A DNA stretch of 64,000 nt from CAYXPR01 sp964467255 (GTDB taxonomy: Bacteria; Pseudomonadota; Alphaproteobacteria; Rickettsiales; RGZB01). The position numbers and the translations under genes are program-made. Below, in pieces: positions 26,596-35,378 of the stretch; the first letter of the stretch is position 1; every line of letters starts with the position of its first letter. The stretch spans positions 62,001-126,000 of the forward strand of contig CAYXPR010000004.1 in the NCBI GenBank assembly GCA_964467255.1, written 5' to 3'. The notes beneath the pieces are model-generated. The model had not been told where the DNA came from, did not search any database, and was given only the letters and a program-made list of their open reading frames with translations.

Positions 26596-26669
26596 GGGCT
26601 CTGTTCCTAGGGGTTTTCGATTACGGCGCCATTCTAACCAGACTCAGGCCAAGTGCAACTGCGGCGTCT

Positions 26670-27755
26670 TTATTTATTTTTCTTGGCGTAATAATTGGGG
26701 TCAAAATCTACCTCGCGCTGCTTTGGTGCGCTGCGTGCCGAAGGGGTGCTGCTGGCATGTTCCTCACCTAAGTGGGAGAGGTCTTCTTTACCGAGATTAA
26801 TGGCTCCCTCTATGCGGAAACTCGCAGCCATTGCCTTCAACGCTTCCGGTGGCGGCGGCGCGGCACTGGCATTGGCCTGCTGCACCATTTCCGGCGTGAG
26901 ATGCACTTCAGATGCTGGGCTCTTTTCTTTTTCTGGCGGGTCTTTCCCAAACAAAGTGTCGCCAATTTCCTTGATGGCACGCTTGACGGCTGTTTTGATG
27001 GGGTGTTTTTGAATTTCGGTTTGCTCTAAATCGACGTTCTCGCCCATTTTCTGTTCTTCGGTTTGCCCCGTTTGCGGGGCCCTGCCACCGATATTTTGCA
27101 TCTGCGCGGTAAGACCCGGGGCGTTACCGGATGCAGCATCGATTGCGGCAAAGCGCGCTTTTAAACCATGCTCATATTCATGTTCTGCGCCTGCACCTGC
27201 CGCCAAAGCAACCGCCACTTTTGTCACGCCAATTTTCACAGCATCGGTGAGTGTTCTGGGTTTATGCCCGAGCTCGCCTTCATACCCCTCGGGGATTTGC
27301 CCCTGGCTGATGGATTTCATTTCGCCATGGATTTTACCGCGCTGCTGCTGCGGTGTGATTTGCTGGCCTGATTTGGGCTTATCGTCTTTTTCAATTTCAA
27401 GAAAAGCATCGCCTGCGGCAATCTGCATGGCGGTTTGCTTCATCGACTCTTTGAATTTTTCAAAGAAGCTTTTCTGTTCGGGCTGGCCTGCGGCCTTCGC
27501 CATTTCCTGCGCCATGATGGCCGCATCGTTCAGTTTTTTGGCGGCCTCAAGCGAGGTTTCTGGCTTATCTTTGTTTTTTGGGTCACGCTCTAAGGCCTTG
27601 CTCATGCCCTCGGCGTAGAGCTGCCCCTGCTTGTTGGCATCGTCTTTGTTTGAGGCAATCAACTGCCCCAAGCGCTTGGCTTCTTTCATCAACTCTGGGT
27701 CAAGTGTTGAAAGGCTGCGCTCTAAATCAGGGGCATTTCCGGCAAAATTTTCCAT
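26670..27755 (-). CDS. Hypothetical hydrophilic protein, 361 aa, between bamB and der
   Basis: I do not recognise this protein. It is very hydrophilic, rich in Lys, Glu, Gln and Ala, with a predicted helical N-terminal half (about 1-130) and one less polar stretch (about 178-195, KIGVTKVAVALAAGAGAE). Pro/Ser-rich linkers follow toward the C-terminus (SAAPPPPEAL and SSTPSARSAPKQ). There is no signal peptide, membrane segment or known motif. The ATG at 27755 has only GAGGG immediately adjacent, a poorly spaced ribosome site. The composition suggests a disordered or coiled cytoplasmic protein. It interrupts the usually adjacent bamB-der pair. Confidence 0.65.
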   Translation of the reverse strand: MENFAGNAPDLERSLSTLDPELMKEAKRLGQLIASNKDDANKQGQLYAEGMSKALERDPKNKDKPETSLEAAKKLNDAAIMAQEMAKAAGQPEQKSFFEKFKESMKQTAMQIAAGDAFLEIEKDDKPKSGQQITPQQQRGKIHGEMKSISQGQIPEGYEGELGHKPRTLTDAVKIGVTKVAVALAAGAGAEHEYEHGLKARFAAIDAASGNAPGLTAQMQNIGGRAPQTGQTEEQKMGENVDLEQTEIQKHPIKTAVKRAIKEIGDTLFGKDPPEKEKSPASEVHLTPEMVQQANASAAPPPPEALKAMAASFRIEGAINLGKEDLSHLGEEHASSTPSARSAPKQREVDFDPNYYAKKNK

Positions 27756-27812
27756 CCCTCATTTTACCACAAAACTCATTAAGGAAAGGTAAATCAGCGG
27801 CCGCGCCTAACG

Positions 27813-29189
27813 TTAGCGGTAAACTGATATTTCACCTTCATTATCAATGAGGTATAGAGAGCCATCTGCCACCAGCGGCGGCTGATACACATCTTCGGCC
27901 ACCTCTTGTGTGTGGCTTACGGCGCCCGTTTGCGGCGACAGTGCAACCATGAGGCCGTGCGAACCCACGGCATACACCTGCCCGCCAGCGACCACAGGGC
28001 CGCTCCATGTGATTTTATCTTCCTTATTGGTTTCATCTTCAAAGCTTACGAAAGGGGCCACCCATTTGATGCGTCCGTCCTTGCGGTACAAGCAAACCAT
28101 TTCGTCGTTTGTGGTCATCACAAACAGGAAATCGCCCACCACCCACGGTGTGTGGATGCTGGAAACCGGCTGCTCCCAGATGCGGCGGCCGGAGAATACA
28201 TCCAGCGCAATCATGAGGCCTTCATGGCTGACGGCATAGAGCATGCCATCGACGATAATCGGTGAAGCATCGATGTCGCTGAGCAGTACCAGTGAGCTGT
28301 TTTTGGGCGAAGTGAGTGAAAGTGAATCACTCCACAGCGGTTTGCCGGTGTCGGTGCGCAGCGCCACGAGTTCGCCGGAAGAAAAGGGAACGATGATAAT
28401 ATTTTCAAACACGGCCGGTGTGGGGTAGCCGAGTACGCTGGTGACTTGCTGGTAGCCTTCAAAATTCCATAACGTGCGGCCACTGGTTGCTTCCAGCGCA
28501 AACAGCTGGTTGTTGATGGTGATGATGAATAATTTACCATCAGCCGTGACGGGTGCCGAGCGCATGGGCACACCCATTCCACGCTGCCAGATTTCTTTGC
28601 CATCGGTGGCCGAGAGTGCCATCAGCGTACCATTGCCGGTAGCCACAAAAAGAATGCCTCTATCCAGCGCAAGGCTGCCGCCTTGGAACACTTTCTGGTC
28701 CGTGCCGAATGGCACGCGCAGCACTTCACCGGGAATTTCACCAGTGGGTAGAGCCACTTCCCAGCGTTTTTCACCACTGTTGAGCGTGATGGCAGAAAGC
28801 GTGCCGCGGCCATCTACGGCATACATTACGCCATCCCTCACAACGGGCATGGTGGTGAGGTGCATGCCTGTGGCAGAAGCGTTGCCAATGCTAAAATTAC
28901 TGGATTTTTGCAGTGTTGCAGGAAGATCGAGGTGGCGGGTGTTCAGTTGGTGTTCAAACAACACCGAAGTGTTACGCTCAGCGGCAGGTAGCGTAACGGG
29001 AATATCGGCCAGTGAACCGTCTTCTTTTAGGTCACTTGAAAAGCTTAAAACCGAAACGCGTTCGCCCTCCAGCGGTTTTTCATCGTCCTCACCCAGCCAG
29101 CCACCACCCAGCGAGCTGCAGGCGCTAGCAAGGCTTAGCAGAGAAATCGCGAAGAGAGTCCGGCAAAGGCTGTGGGCAAAACGCGGCAT
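27813..29189 (-). CDS. bamB: Outer-membrane assembly lipoprotein BamB
   Basis: BamB is the beta-propeller lipoprotein of the Bam complex that inserts outer-membrane proteins. The 458-residue protein has a signal peptide ending in the lipobox LASAC (Cys at about residue 24). PQQ/WD-like propeller blades follow, with recurring segments such as AVDGRGTLSAITLNSGEKRWE, LMALSATDGKEIWQRG and AVGSHGLMVALSPQTGAV. The alphaproteobacterial form carries an extra stretch after the lipobox (about 25-95). The ATG at 29189 lies three bases after the yfgM-like stop with AAGGAA inside that gene's end, so they form an operon. Confidence 0.9.
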   Translation of the reverse strand: MPRFAHSLCRTLFAISLLSLASACSSLGGGWLGEDDEKPLEGERVSVLSFSSDLKEDGSLADIPVTLPAAERNTSVLFEHQLNTRHLDLPATLQKSSNFSIGNASATGMHLTTMPVVRDGVMYAVDGRGTLSAITLNSGEKRWEVALPTGEIPGEVLRVPFGTDQKVFQGGSLALDRGILFVATGNGTLMALSATDGKEIWQRGMGVPMRSAPVTADGKLFIITINNQLFALEATSGRTLWNFEGYQQVTSVLGYPTPAVFENIIIVPFSSGELVALRTDTGKPLWSDSLSLTSPKNSSLVLLSDIDASPIIVDGMLYAVSHEGLMIALDVFSGRRIWEQPVSSIHTPWVVGDFLFVMTTNDEMVCLYRKDGRIKWVAPFVSFEDETNKEDKITWSGPVVAGGQVYAVGSHGLMVALSPQTGAVSHTQEVAEDVYQPPLVADGSLYLIDNEGEISVYR

Positions 29190-29191
29190 CG

Positions 29192-29863
29192 TTATTCCTT
29201 CTTTTCTGCAGCAGAGGCTTTTCGTGCGCTAAGATCCGTGAGCATGGCGAGTGTACGCTGATAAAGCGTTTTCGGCGCTTCACCACTTTCTTTGATGACA
29301 GTCAGGTGTTCGATGGCTTTATCTTCGTGACCCAGTAATTTTTCCGACAAGGCCAGCAACTCGAGTGCGGAATAGCGCCACGGGCGGCCTTTGCCGCTGA
29401 TGGGCTCAAGCACACTGATGGCGTTCAGGTAATCATCTTTTTGCAGGTAAATACGGCCCGCGAGCAATGCGGCCATGTCAGCGGCGGTTTTATCCGCGCC
29501 GCTATCTTTAAGCTCAAGGTAGATTTTCAGCGCCTTTGCCGGCTCACCGGACTTATGGTGCATCGCTGCCAACTGTAATTTTGCCAGCGCGTGATATCCG
29601 TCATCCCCCGTGGAGGCAAGGGCCTCAAGCTGTTTTTGCGCCGTGGCGGTATCTCCTGCTTCCAGTGCTGCTGCGGCCTTCTGGTAAAGCCCGCCGGATT
29701 TCTCTTCTAGTTCGGCCATCCGCCCGTGGTTCCATTGCAGCAATGCCATCACCAGCACGAACAAAATGAACGTGCCAATCAGATGCCGCCAATAGTTCTG
29801 CAGGAAGCGTGACAGGCGCTCTTGCCAGAGGTCTTCCTTCAATTCGTCGAGCAAATCTGCCAT
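29192..29863 (-). CDS. YfgM-like TPR membrane protein
   Basis: Single-pass inner-membrane protein of 223 residues with a cytoplasmic N-terminus (ELKEDLWQERLSRFLQNYW), one membrane helix (about 28-46, LIGTFILFVLVMALLQW) and a periplasmic helical repeat domain. YfgM associates with the SecYEG translocon and periplasmic chaperones in Escherichia coli, and in alphaproteobacteria this family sits directly upstream of bamB as here. I chose the ATG at 29863, which has AAGGAG seven bases upstream, over a much longer frame that runs into the divergent aceB region. The tail is Ala/Lys-rich. Confidence 0.85.
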   Translation of the reverse strand: MADLLDELKEDLWQERLSRFLQNYWRHLIGTFILFVLVMALLQWNHGRMAELEEKSGGLYQKAAAALEAGDTATAQKQLEALASTGDDGYHALAKLQLAAMHHKSGEPAKALKIYLELKDSGADKTAADMAALLAGRIYLQKDDYLNAISVLEPISGKGRPWRYSALELLALSEKLLGHEDKAIEHLTVIKESGEAPKTLYQRTLAMLTDLSARKASAAEKKE

Positions 29864-29990
29864 GTTTGGCTCCTTAAACGCTGCCGTGTGGGACGCTGCC
29901 CAAGCATTAATAGGGGTTGATAAAATTCTTTGGGCGGTTATCCTGCAACAAATTTCCCGAAATGACAAGCAAAGCAGGAGAATGTGCCCG

Positions 29991-31592
29991 ATGAACGCGC
30001 CACTTGCCAAACCACAGGATAATATTACCGTTACCAGTGCAATGACGCCCGCCTTTCAGGAAATACTCACGCCAGAGGCGCTGGCCTTTGTGGCGAGCCT
30101 GTTCCGTGAGTTTGGTGCAGAGGTAGAAAAACTGCTGGCGGTACGCGTGCAGCGGCAGGCGGAAATCCGCGCGGGCAAGCGGCTTGATTTCCTCCCGGAG
30201 ACGGCGAATATCCGTGCGAGCGACTGGAAAGTGGCGCCTATTCCGAAAGACCTGCAGGATCGCCGCGTGGAAATTACCGGCCCCGTGGATCGCAAAATGA
30301 TTATCAACGCCCTGAATTCGGGTGCGAAGGCCTTTATGGCAGATTTTGAAGATTCGCTTACCCCCGGCTGGAAACAGGTGGTGGAAGGGCAGATCAATCT
30401 GCGCGATGCGGTGAACCGCACGATTACGTATAAAAGCCCCGAAGGTAAAGAATATGCGCTGAACAAGGAAACGGCGGTGCTGATTATCCGCCCACGCGGT
30501 TGGCACCTGAATGAAAAACACCTGAAGGTAGATGGCAAAGTGGTACCCGGTGCATTCATGGATTTCGGCCTGTATTTCTTCCACAACGCCAAAAATTTGC
30601 TGGCGCAAGGCAGCGGCCCTTACTTTTATCTGCCGAAGCTTGAAAGCCACAAAGAGGCCAAACTGTGGAACGATATTTTTGTGTCTGCACAGAAAAAACT
30701 CGGTCTGCCGGTGGGCACCATTAAAGCAACGGTGCTGATTGAAACCATCACCGCAGCATTTGAAATGGAAGAAATCCTTTATGTGCTGAAAGACCATATC
30801 GTGGCGCAGAATGCAGGGCGGTGGGATTATATTTTCAGCTACATCAAAAAACATTCACACGACCCGAAATTCCTCTGCCCTGACCGCGCAGAAATCGTGA
30901 TGACAAAACCATTTTTGAAAGCTTATTACACGCTGTTGATTAAAACGTGCCACAAGCGTGGCGCGTTTGCGATGGGTGGCATGGCGGCGCAAATCCCGAT
31001 TAAGAACGATGCGGCCGCCAACGAGCAGGCCTTGGCGCGCGTGCGTGCTGATAAAGAGCGCGAAGCAGGCGATGGCCACGATGGCACATGGGTGGCGCAC
31101 CCCGGCCTAGTGCCGATTGCCAAAGAGGTATTTGACAGACTGATGCCCACGCCGAATCAAGTAACCAGACAGCGTGAGGATGTGCAGGTAAACGCGGAGC
31201 AATTGCTGGAAGTGCCGACGGGAAATATCACCGAGGGCGGCTACCGCAACAACGTGAGCGTGAGCTTGCAATATATGGAAAGCTGGCTCAAAGGAAATGG
31301 CTGCGTACCGATTTTTAACCTGATGGAAGATGCCGCGACGGCAGAAATTGCGCGCACGCAATTGTGGCAATGGCTACACCATGGTGCGAAGCTTAGCAAC
31401 GGCACAGCAGTGACGGAAAGTTTCTTCAAGCAAGTGATAGCAGAGGAGATGGAAAAAATCCGTGCGCTGGTGGGGGACGAAGCCTTCAAAAAAGGTGAAT
31501 ATGCCCGCGCCGCAGAGTTGCTGGCAGCGATTGTGCTGAATAAAAACTTTGCAGAATTCCTGACACTCGGCGCGTACGACCTGGTGGCGTAG
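29991..31592 (+). CDS. aceB: Malate synthase A
   Basis: Condenses glyoxylate with acetyl-CoA to malate in the glyoxylate cycle, permitting growth on acetate or fatty acids. From the ATG at 29991 the protein is 533 residues, the size of the AceB (not GlcB) family. Conserved segments include FMADFEDSLTPGW near the active site, IRPRGWHLNEKH, YFYLPKLESHKEA, IETITAAFEMEEIL and GMAAQIPIKND. A second ATG three codons earlier is too close to the AGGAG ribosome site. Isocitrate lyase is not in the window. The gene is divergent from yfgM-like and faces a large unknown gene whose end lies four bases beyond its own stop. Confidence 0.95.
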   Translation: MNAPLAKPQDNITVTSAMTPAFQEILTPEALAFVASLFREFGAEVEKLLAVRVQRQAEIRAGKRLDFLPETANIRASDWKVAPIPKDLQDRRVEITGPVDRKMIINALNSGAKAFMADFEDSLTPGWKQVVEGQINLRDAVNRTITYKSPEGKEYALNKETAVLIIRPRGWHLNEKHLKVDGKVVPGAFMDFGLYFFHNAKNLLAQGSGPYFYLPKLESHKEAKLWNDIFVSAQKKLGLPVGTIKATVLIETITAAFEMEEILYVLKDHIVAQNAGRWDYIFSYIKKHSHDPKFLCPDRAEIVMTKPFLKAYYTLLIKTCHKRGAFAMGGMAAQIPIKNDAAANEQALARVRADKEREAGDGHDGTWVAHPGLVPIAKEVFDRLMPTPNQVTRQREDVQVNAEQLLEVPTGNITEGGYRNNVSVSLQYMESWLKGNGCVPIFNLMEDAATAEIARTQLWQWLHHGAKLSNGTAVTESFFKQVIAEEMEKIRALVGDEAFKKGEYARAAELLAAIVLNKNFAEFLTLGAYDLVA

Positions 31593-31596
31593 CGAT

Positions 31597-33300
31597 TTAT
31601 GTCCCTGCGTTGCTGACGCCACCGCGTGCGAGGGCGCGGATAATTTCATGTAGCAGAGCAATGTCTTGTGCAGAGTTGAGGGGGTAGTTATGGCCCTCGA
31701 ATGTTTGCAGTACGGCGCTTTTGTGCAGGCGTGAAATCTCGACGGTCAGCAATCCGAACATCAGGGTGCGGCGCCCTTTTTCTGCCAACTCAACGGTGGC
31801 GGCGGCCAGCATGCTTGCGGGCATGCGGAGCGTTACATCGGCACGGGTTTTTTTGAACGGCTTGAAATAGAGCAGGCCTTTGCCCGTGGGCGGCAAATGC
31901 ACCGTGACATCGGTGGTGGTGCGGATGAGTGTTTGTATCCCGACATGCGGGACAATGAAAGTTTCATGCTTCGCGCCTTTGTCACCTTGTACGGCAATTC
32001 TACCGCCTACACTGTCCATAAAAATTTGTGTGGATGCAAAATCTTCGCGCGGGTTGAGAATGATTTCCTCACCCTCTTCTTTTTCGCCGATGGTCCAGCT
32101 GTCTGTGGTGAGTGCAATGATGCTGTTGCGTTCCCCGCGAATATACTGACTGCGACGCACCGGAATGTGCAGCTCGGTGCGGCGTTCAGATTTTTCGCGG
32201 CGTTCCGCCGGGCTGCGTCGGCGTTCTGCCCCACTGCGCCGCTCTTGCAAGCGACGGTCTTTTTTGCGGTATTCTTCGTCCTTTACCAGCATGAAGTTTT
32301 TTAATTTTTCTTCTTTTGATTTACGGCGGTCTACCCCGCTACGCCGCTCGGGCTCATCGCGCCTTTCCAGCAGGCGGCGATCGTCGCCTGCGCGGCGGTC
32401 GGCATAATTGCGCCGCTCCTCAGGCTCGGATTTTTTCAACACGGCGCGAATGCTTTGCAGCACTGAGAGTGTAGAGAGAGGCGCTTTGACCTCTGGTCGC
32501 GGTTTGGGCGCAGGTGCGGCTTCTGTTTCGGCGCGGCGTAACTGCTTGATGCCATCGTTGATGGCATCTTCGAGCTGTGCCAGCGTATGCGCCGTGAGGC
32601 CGACATAGCCCGTGAGGTCGATGGTGCCTGCGGAGTGGTAAACGGCTTCCGCTTCCGCCTTATCTTTTTGGGGTAGCGGCAGGCGTACTTGCAGCCCCTT
32701 TACTTGCAGGCGCCCCTGTAAATCAAAGACGTTATGTACCGTTGCCTTGAAGGTTTTACCGAGCGCGTTGCGTGCCAGCAAATGCATGTGACTGTTGCGG
32801 ATGCCAACGATGCTGAATCGGTAATGCAAGTCCACGCAATCCAGTGTGGGGAAGGCGGGGTCGAGCTTTTCCGTGCTGGCAACGGCCTCACGCATCATGG
32901 CGGCATGCAAATCAACAGGAGCGGTGGGTTCTTTTTCTTTCAGTGCGGCTGCTTCTGCCGCAACGCTGGAGGGCAGTGGCGGTGCGTAGTTTAAACGAAT
33001 TTTTTCTTTGACCGGCGGAGTATTTTCAACGCGTGCAGGGCGGGCGCTGGCTTTTGCGCCAAGCTGTGAAGAGGTGATAATGCCATGATTATCGAGCGCC
33101 GAAAAAGGAACATCCAGCGCGCCCTCATCAATATAGGCATGGTGTTTTTGCGGGGTGTTGCGCTGCGTTTTGAATTGGATGTCAAATAGGCGCGGGCGGC
33201 TTTTCCAGTCTCGTAGGCCGCGATAAGCACGCACCGGAGAGAAGTGCCGCGCCTCTTTGAGCAACCAGAGAATGGCATGGAATATTCCCCGTATCGGCAC
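31597..33300 (-). CDS. Hypothetical protein with a long Arg-rich central segment, 567 aa
   Basis: I do not recognise the family. The N-terminal part (about 1-290) is mixed, with segments like DCVDLHYRFSIVGIRNSHMH. Residues about 296-384 form an extreme basic stretch built from near-repeats of the type ERRSGxDRR and DRRxxERR, which should be helical or disordered and able to bind nucleic acid or polyanions. The C-terminal 170 residues look like a folded beta-rich domain. It starts with GTG at 33300 (AGGA about 9 bases upstream); no in-frame ATG occurs before about residue 135. No signal or membrane segment is evident. Similar short RRSGxDRR motifs occur in signalling proteins such as PilZ or GGDEF proteins, but I see neither domain. 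Confidence 0.65.
   Translation of the reverse strand: MPIRGIFHAILWLLKEARHFSPVRAYRGLRDWKSRPRLFDIQFKTQRNTPQKHHAYIDEGALDVPFSALDNHGIITSSQLGAKASARPARVENTPPVKEKIRLNYAPPLPSSVAAEAAALKEKEPTAPVDLHAAMMREAVASTEKLDPAFPTLDCVDLHYRFSIVGIRNSHMHLLARNALGKTFKATVHNVFDLQGRLQVKGLQVRLPLPQKDKAEAEAVYHSAGTIDLTGYVGLTAHTLAQLEDAINDGIKQLRRAETEAAPAPKPRPEVKAPLSTLSVLQSIRAVLKKSEPEERRNYADRRAGDDRRLLERRDEPERRSGVDRRKSKEEKLKNFMLVKDEEYRKKDRRLQERRSGAERRRSPAERREKSERRTELHIPVRRSQYIRGERNSIIALTTDSWTIGEKEEGEEIILNPREDFASTQIFMDSVGGRIAVQGDKGAKHETFIVPHVGIQTLIRTTTDVTVHLPPTGKGLLYFKPFKKTRADVTLRMPASMLAAATVELAEKGRRTLMFGLLTVEISRLHKSAVLQTFEGHNYPLNSAQDIALLHEIIRALARGGVSNAGT
32149..32415 (-). repeat. Arg-rich ERR/DRR near-repeats inside the 567-aa protein
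   Basis: Coding sequence for residues about 296-384 contains at least ten RR pairs, often in the pattern (E/D)RRSGxxRR separated by 8-12 residues. The DNA is correspondingly repetitive. Repeats are interrupted once by a normal segment (KNFMLVKDEEY). Confidence 0.7.
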
Positions 33301-33388
33301 GCCTTTAATTCCTATGACATGATGTTGCGTTCGGGGTCTATCCTAGCGGATACAGTAAAGAGTTGCCAAGTGAAAGAATGCACCCCGA

Positions 33389-35242
33389 TTAGCCGATGCC
33401 AAAGTCATTGCGTTCAAGGCGTCCAGCATGGGAGGCTGGGCGTTCTTGTGCTGCAGCAAGGCTTTTAAAGCCATCTACAGGGGTCAACGATGAGATGGTC
33501 ATCTTGTCGCCTTCTTGTATTTTTACGGGCGTTTTTGGCTCAACCACTTTAATCAATGGTTTTGCATCAAGCTCAACGGACGTATTTTTTCCGACGGGCT
33601 TTAGCTCAAGTTTTTCCGGTTTAGGATCATCGGTTTTGATGGTAACGGGACCGGCTGCCCGCACTTCAATAGGAAGGGCTTTTGCGCCGCTTAGATGCGT
33701 TTCCAGATTATCAAAATGCACGCGCACGGTTGCATCTTTGTGCGTACTGGTTACCTGAAACGCCACACCATCGCGTGCCGTGCCCTTAAAGTGAATGTCG
33801 TATGTGCCGGGCTCGGTAATTTTAAGCTGGGTAATCTGCGCCGTAGGCCTTTTCTTTGCATCTATTTCGATAGCACCATCTTTACCATCTTCGCGAACGA
33901 TGGAAACAGCCGTTGGGGAAACGGAAATGGTGCTGTTTTCACCAAAGCTGCGAACAGTTACGGCGTAACTATTTCCACTGCCGGTAGAAGAAAGAGGGCT
34001 GGTTTTCTCTTTTGCATCCTGCCGTGCTTTTTCGCGGCGCTCTTTTTCAGCATCTGCCTTATTGCCTCGGAAGTCCGCTTGTGCCTTCCCAAGGATACCA
34101 AGGCTTTCGCCGAGATCTCTGTTTGCGGCGGCGATGTCGTCCTGACGCATACTGAGCTGCATTCTGCCAATCCAGACATCAAAGTTACCCTGAACGTTGC
34201 GCGTAACGAAGTCATAGTTGGCCAATGCACACTCACGTGTATATTCGTCAATGCGCGGATTGTTTGCGATAATATCGCGAGTGATTTGCCGAGCATCCAG
34301 AACATCACCGCGAAGTTTAACCGCCGCATCGAGCACTTTTTGCTGCTTCTCGCGCACTTCCAGCCTGCTCTGAGCCAACTTTTCCTCTGCAGTAGGCGGG
34401 CGCTTAACTTCAGGCATATCTTTTTTCTCTACCGGTGGCATGTCCAGCTTTGCCGGTGGAGGATCGACCATTCCACCTGGCGGAACGGGAACTTCAACAA
34501 CCGGTGCGGCTGGTCCGCCTACCGCAGGCGGCGTCGCCAGAGCTTTCAGACTATCCTGAAGTATATTGTGTGGTTGGCCGCTGACTTGAATTCGCCCCTT
34601 CGGTGTTTGCAATGAAACATCGCCTTTGTAACCTGCGCCCACCAAGAGGAAGCCAAGGTCATCGGCATTGGTGATAAAAAGACCCTTAGGATTACGGGAT
34701 GTTTTAAAACCGTTTTCATCCATCGGCTGCGGAGCAATAAAAGTGAATTTACCCTCACCTTTTTCGAGGATGGTTGCTAGTTTGCCCGAAGGCACGCGCG
34801 TTGCATCGCAGACAATGTTGTGGCCTTTTGCTGTTTGGGTGAAGTTGAGCACCGTGGAGCCGCGACTATTGGCAACATCAGCATAGGCGGTGACGTTCAC
34901 GTTGCCAGCTGCCCCAGTTATTTTTACGTTGAGCTGCCCATCAAAGAACATATCTTTACTGGTTTTTCCTGCGCCGTTGCTCAGCATGAGATGCCCTGGC
35001 GCCATCACCTGAATATGTGTGCCTACTGGCACCGTGAGGGTTTTTGTATTTTTATCCATCGAGCCAAGCTCTACGCCGCCTTCTACAGCAACCACGGCTT
35101 CAGGAGCTTTAGTTGGGACAGGCTCACCGCGGAAAAAAGAACGAACACCCACGGTGCCCGCAACAATAGTGCCAACAAGAAGACTGCCCGCAAGGAACAG
35201 ATTCCGCATGGCGCCTGCATTATCGAATGGTTTCTTTGCCAT
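33389..35242 (-). CDS. Hypothetical membrane-anchored protein, 617 aa
   Basis: Unrecognised. One N-terminal hydrophobic segment (about 13-33, NLFLAGSLLVGTIVAGTVGV) anchors it or acts as an uncleaved signal. Residues 50-230 are beta-rich and Gly-rich with short hydrophobic strands. Residues about 237-285 form a Pro-rich linker (PAAPVVEVPVPPGGMVDPPP). Residues about 285-410 are a charged helical, coiled-coil-like region. The C-terminal 200 residues are again beta-rich with Thr/Val-rich strands such as YDIHFKGTARDGVAFQVTST, consistent with an Ig-like or adhesin-like domain. The ATG at 35242 has AAGGGG nine bases upstream. It lies beside the Arg-rich protein, which starts 88 bases after its stop; a shared envelope role is speculative. 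Confidence 0.7.
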   Translation of the reverse strand: MAKKPFDNAGAMRNLFLAGSLLVGTIVAGTVGVRSFFRGEPVPTKAPEAVVAVEGGVELGSMDKNTKTLTVPVGTHIQVMAPGHLMLSNGAGKTSKDMFFDGQLNVKITGAAGNVNVTAYADVANSRGSTVLNFTQTAKGHNIVCDATRVPSGKLATILEKGEGKFTFIAPQPMDENGFKTSRNPKGLFITNADDLGFLLVGAGYKGDVSLQTPKGRIQVSGQPHNILQDSLKALATPPAVGGPAAPVVEVPVPPGGMVDPPPAKLDMPPVEKKDMPEVKRPPTAEEKLAQSRLEVREKQQKVLDAAVKLRGDVLDARQITRDIIANNPRIDEYTRECALANYDFVTRNVQGNFDVWIGRMQLSMRQDDIAAANRDLGESLGILGKAQADFRGNKADAEKERREKARQDAKEKTSPLSSTGSGNSYAVTVRSFGENSTISVSPTAVSIVREDGKDGAIEIDAKKRPTAQITQLKITEPGTYDIHFKGTARDGVAFQVTSTHKDATVRVHFDNLETHLSGAKALPIEVRAAGPVTIKTDDPKPEKLELKPVGKNTSVELDAKPLIKVVEPKTPVKIQEGDKMTISSLTPVDGFKSLAAAQERPASHAGRLERNDFGIG

Positions 35243-35378
35243 AAGCCCAATCCCCTTCTTCTACTCCTAAAGTATAAGAGGGAATTGGTTAACAAATGCT
35301 TAAAATAAATCGGATTTATATAAAATTGTATGGAAGTTTGAAAAACACCGATATTACAGGTAGCTGCTTTTGGTCTTC

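Noticed and set aside
29907..30854. A 315-codon minus-strand frame opposite aceB
   Set aside because: It lies wholly inside malate synthase coding sequence, is full of His and Phe as antisense frames of GC-rich genes are, and has no family features.
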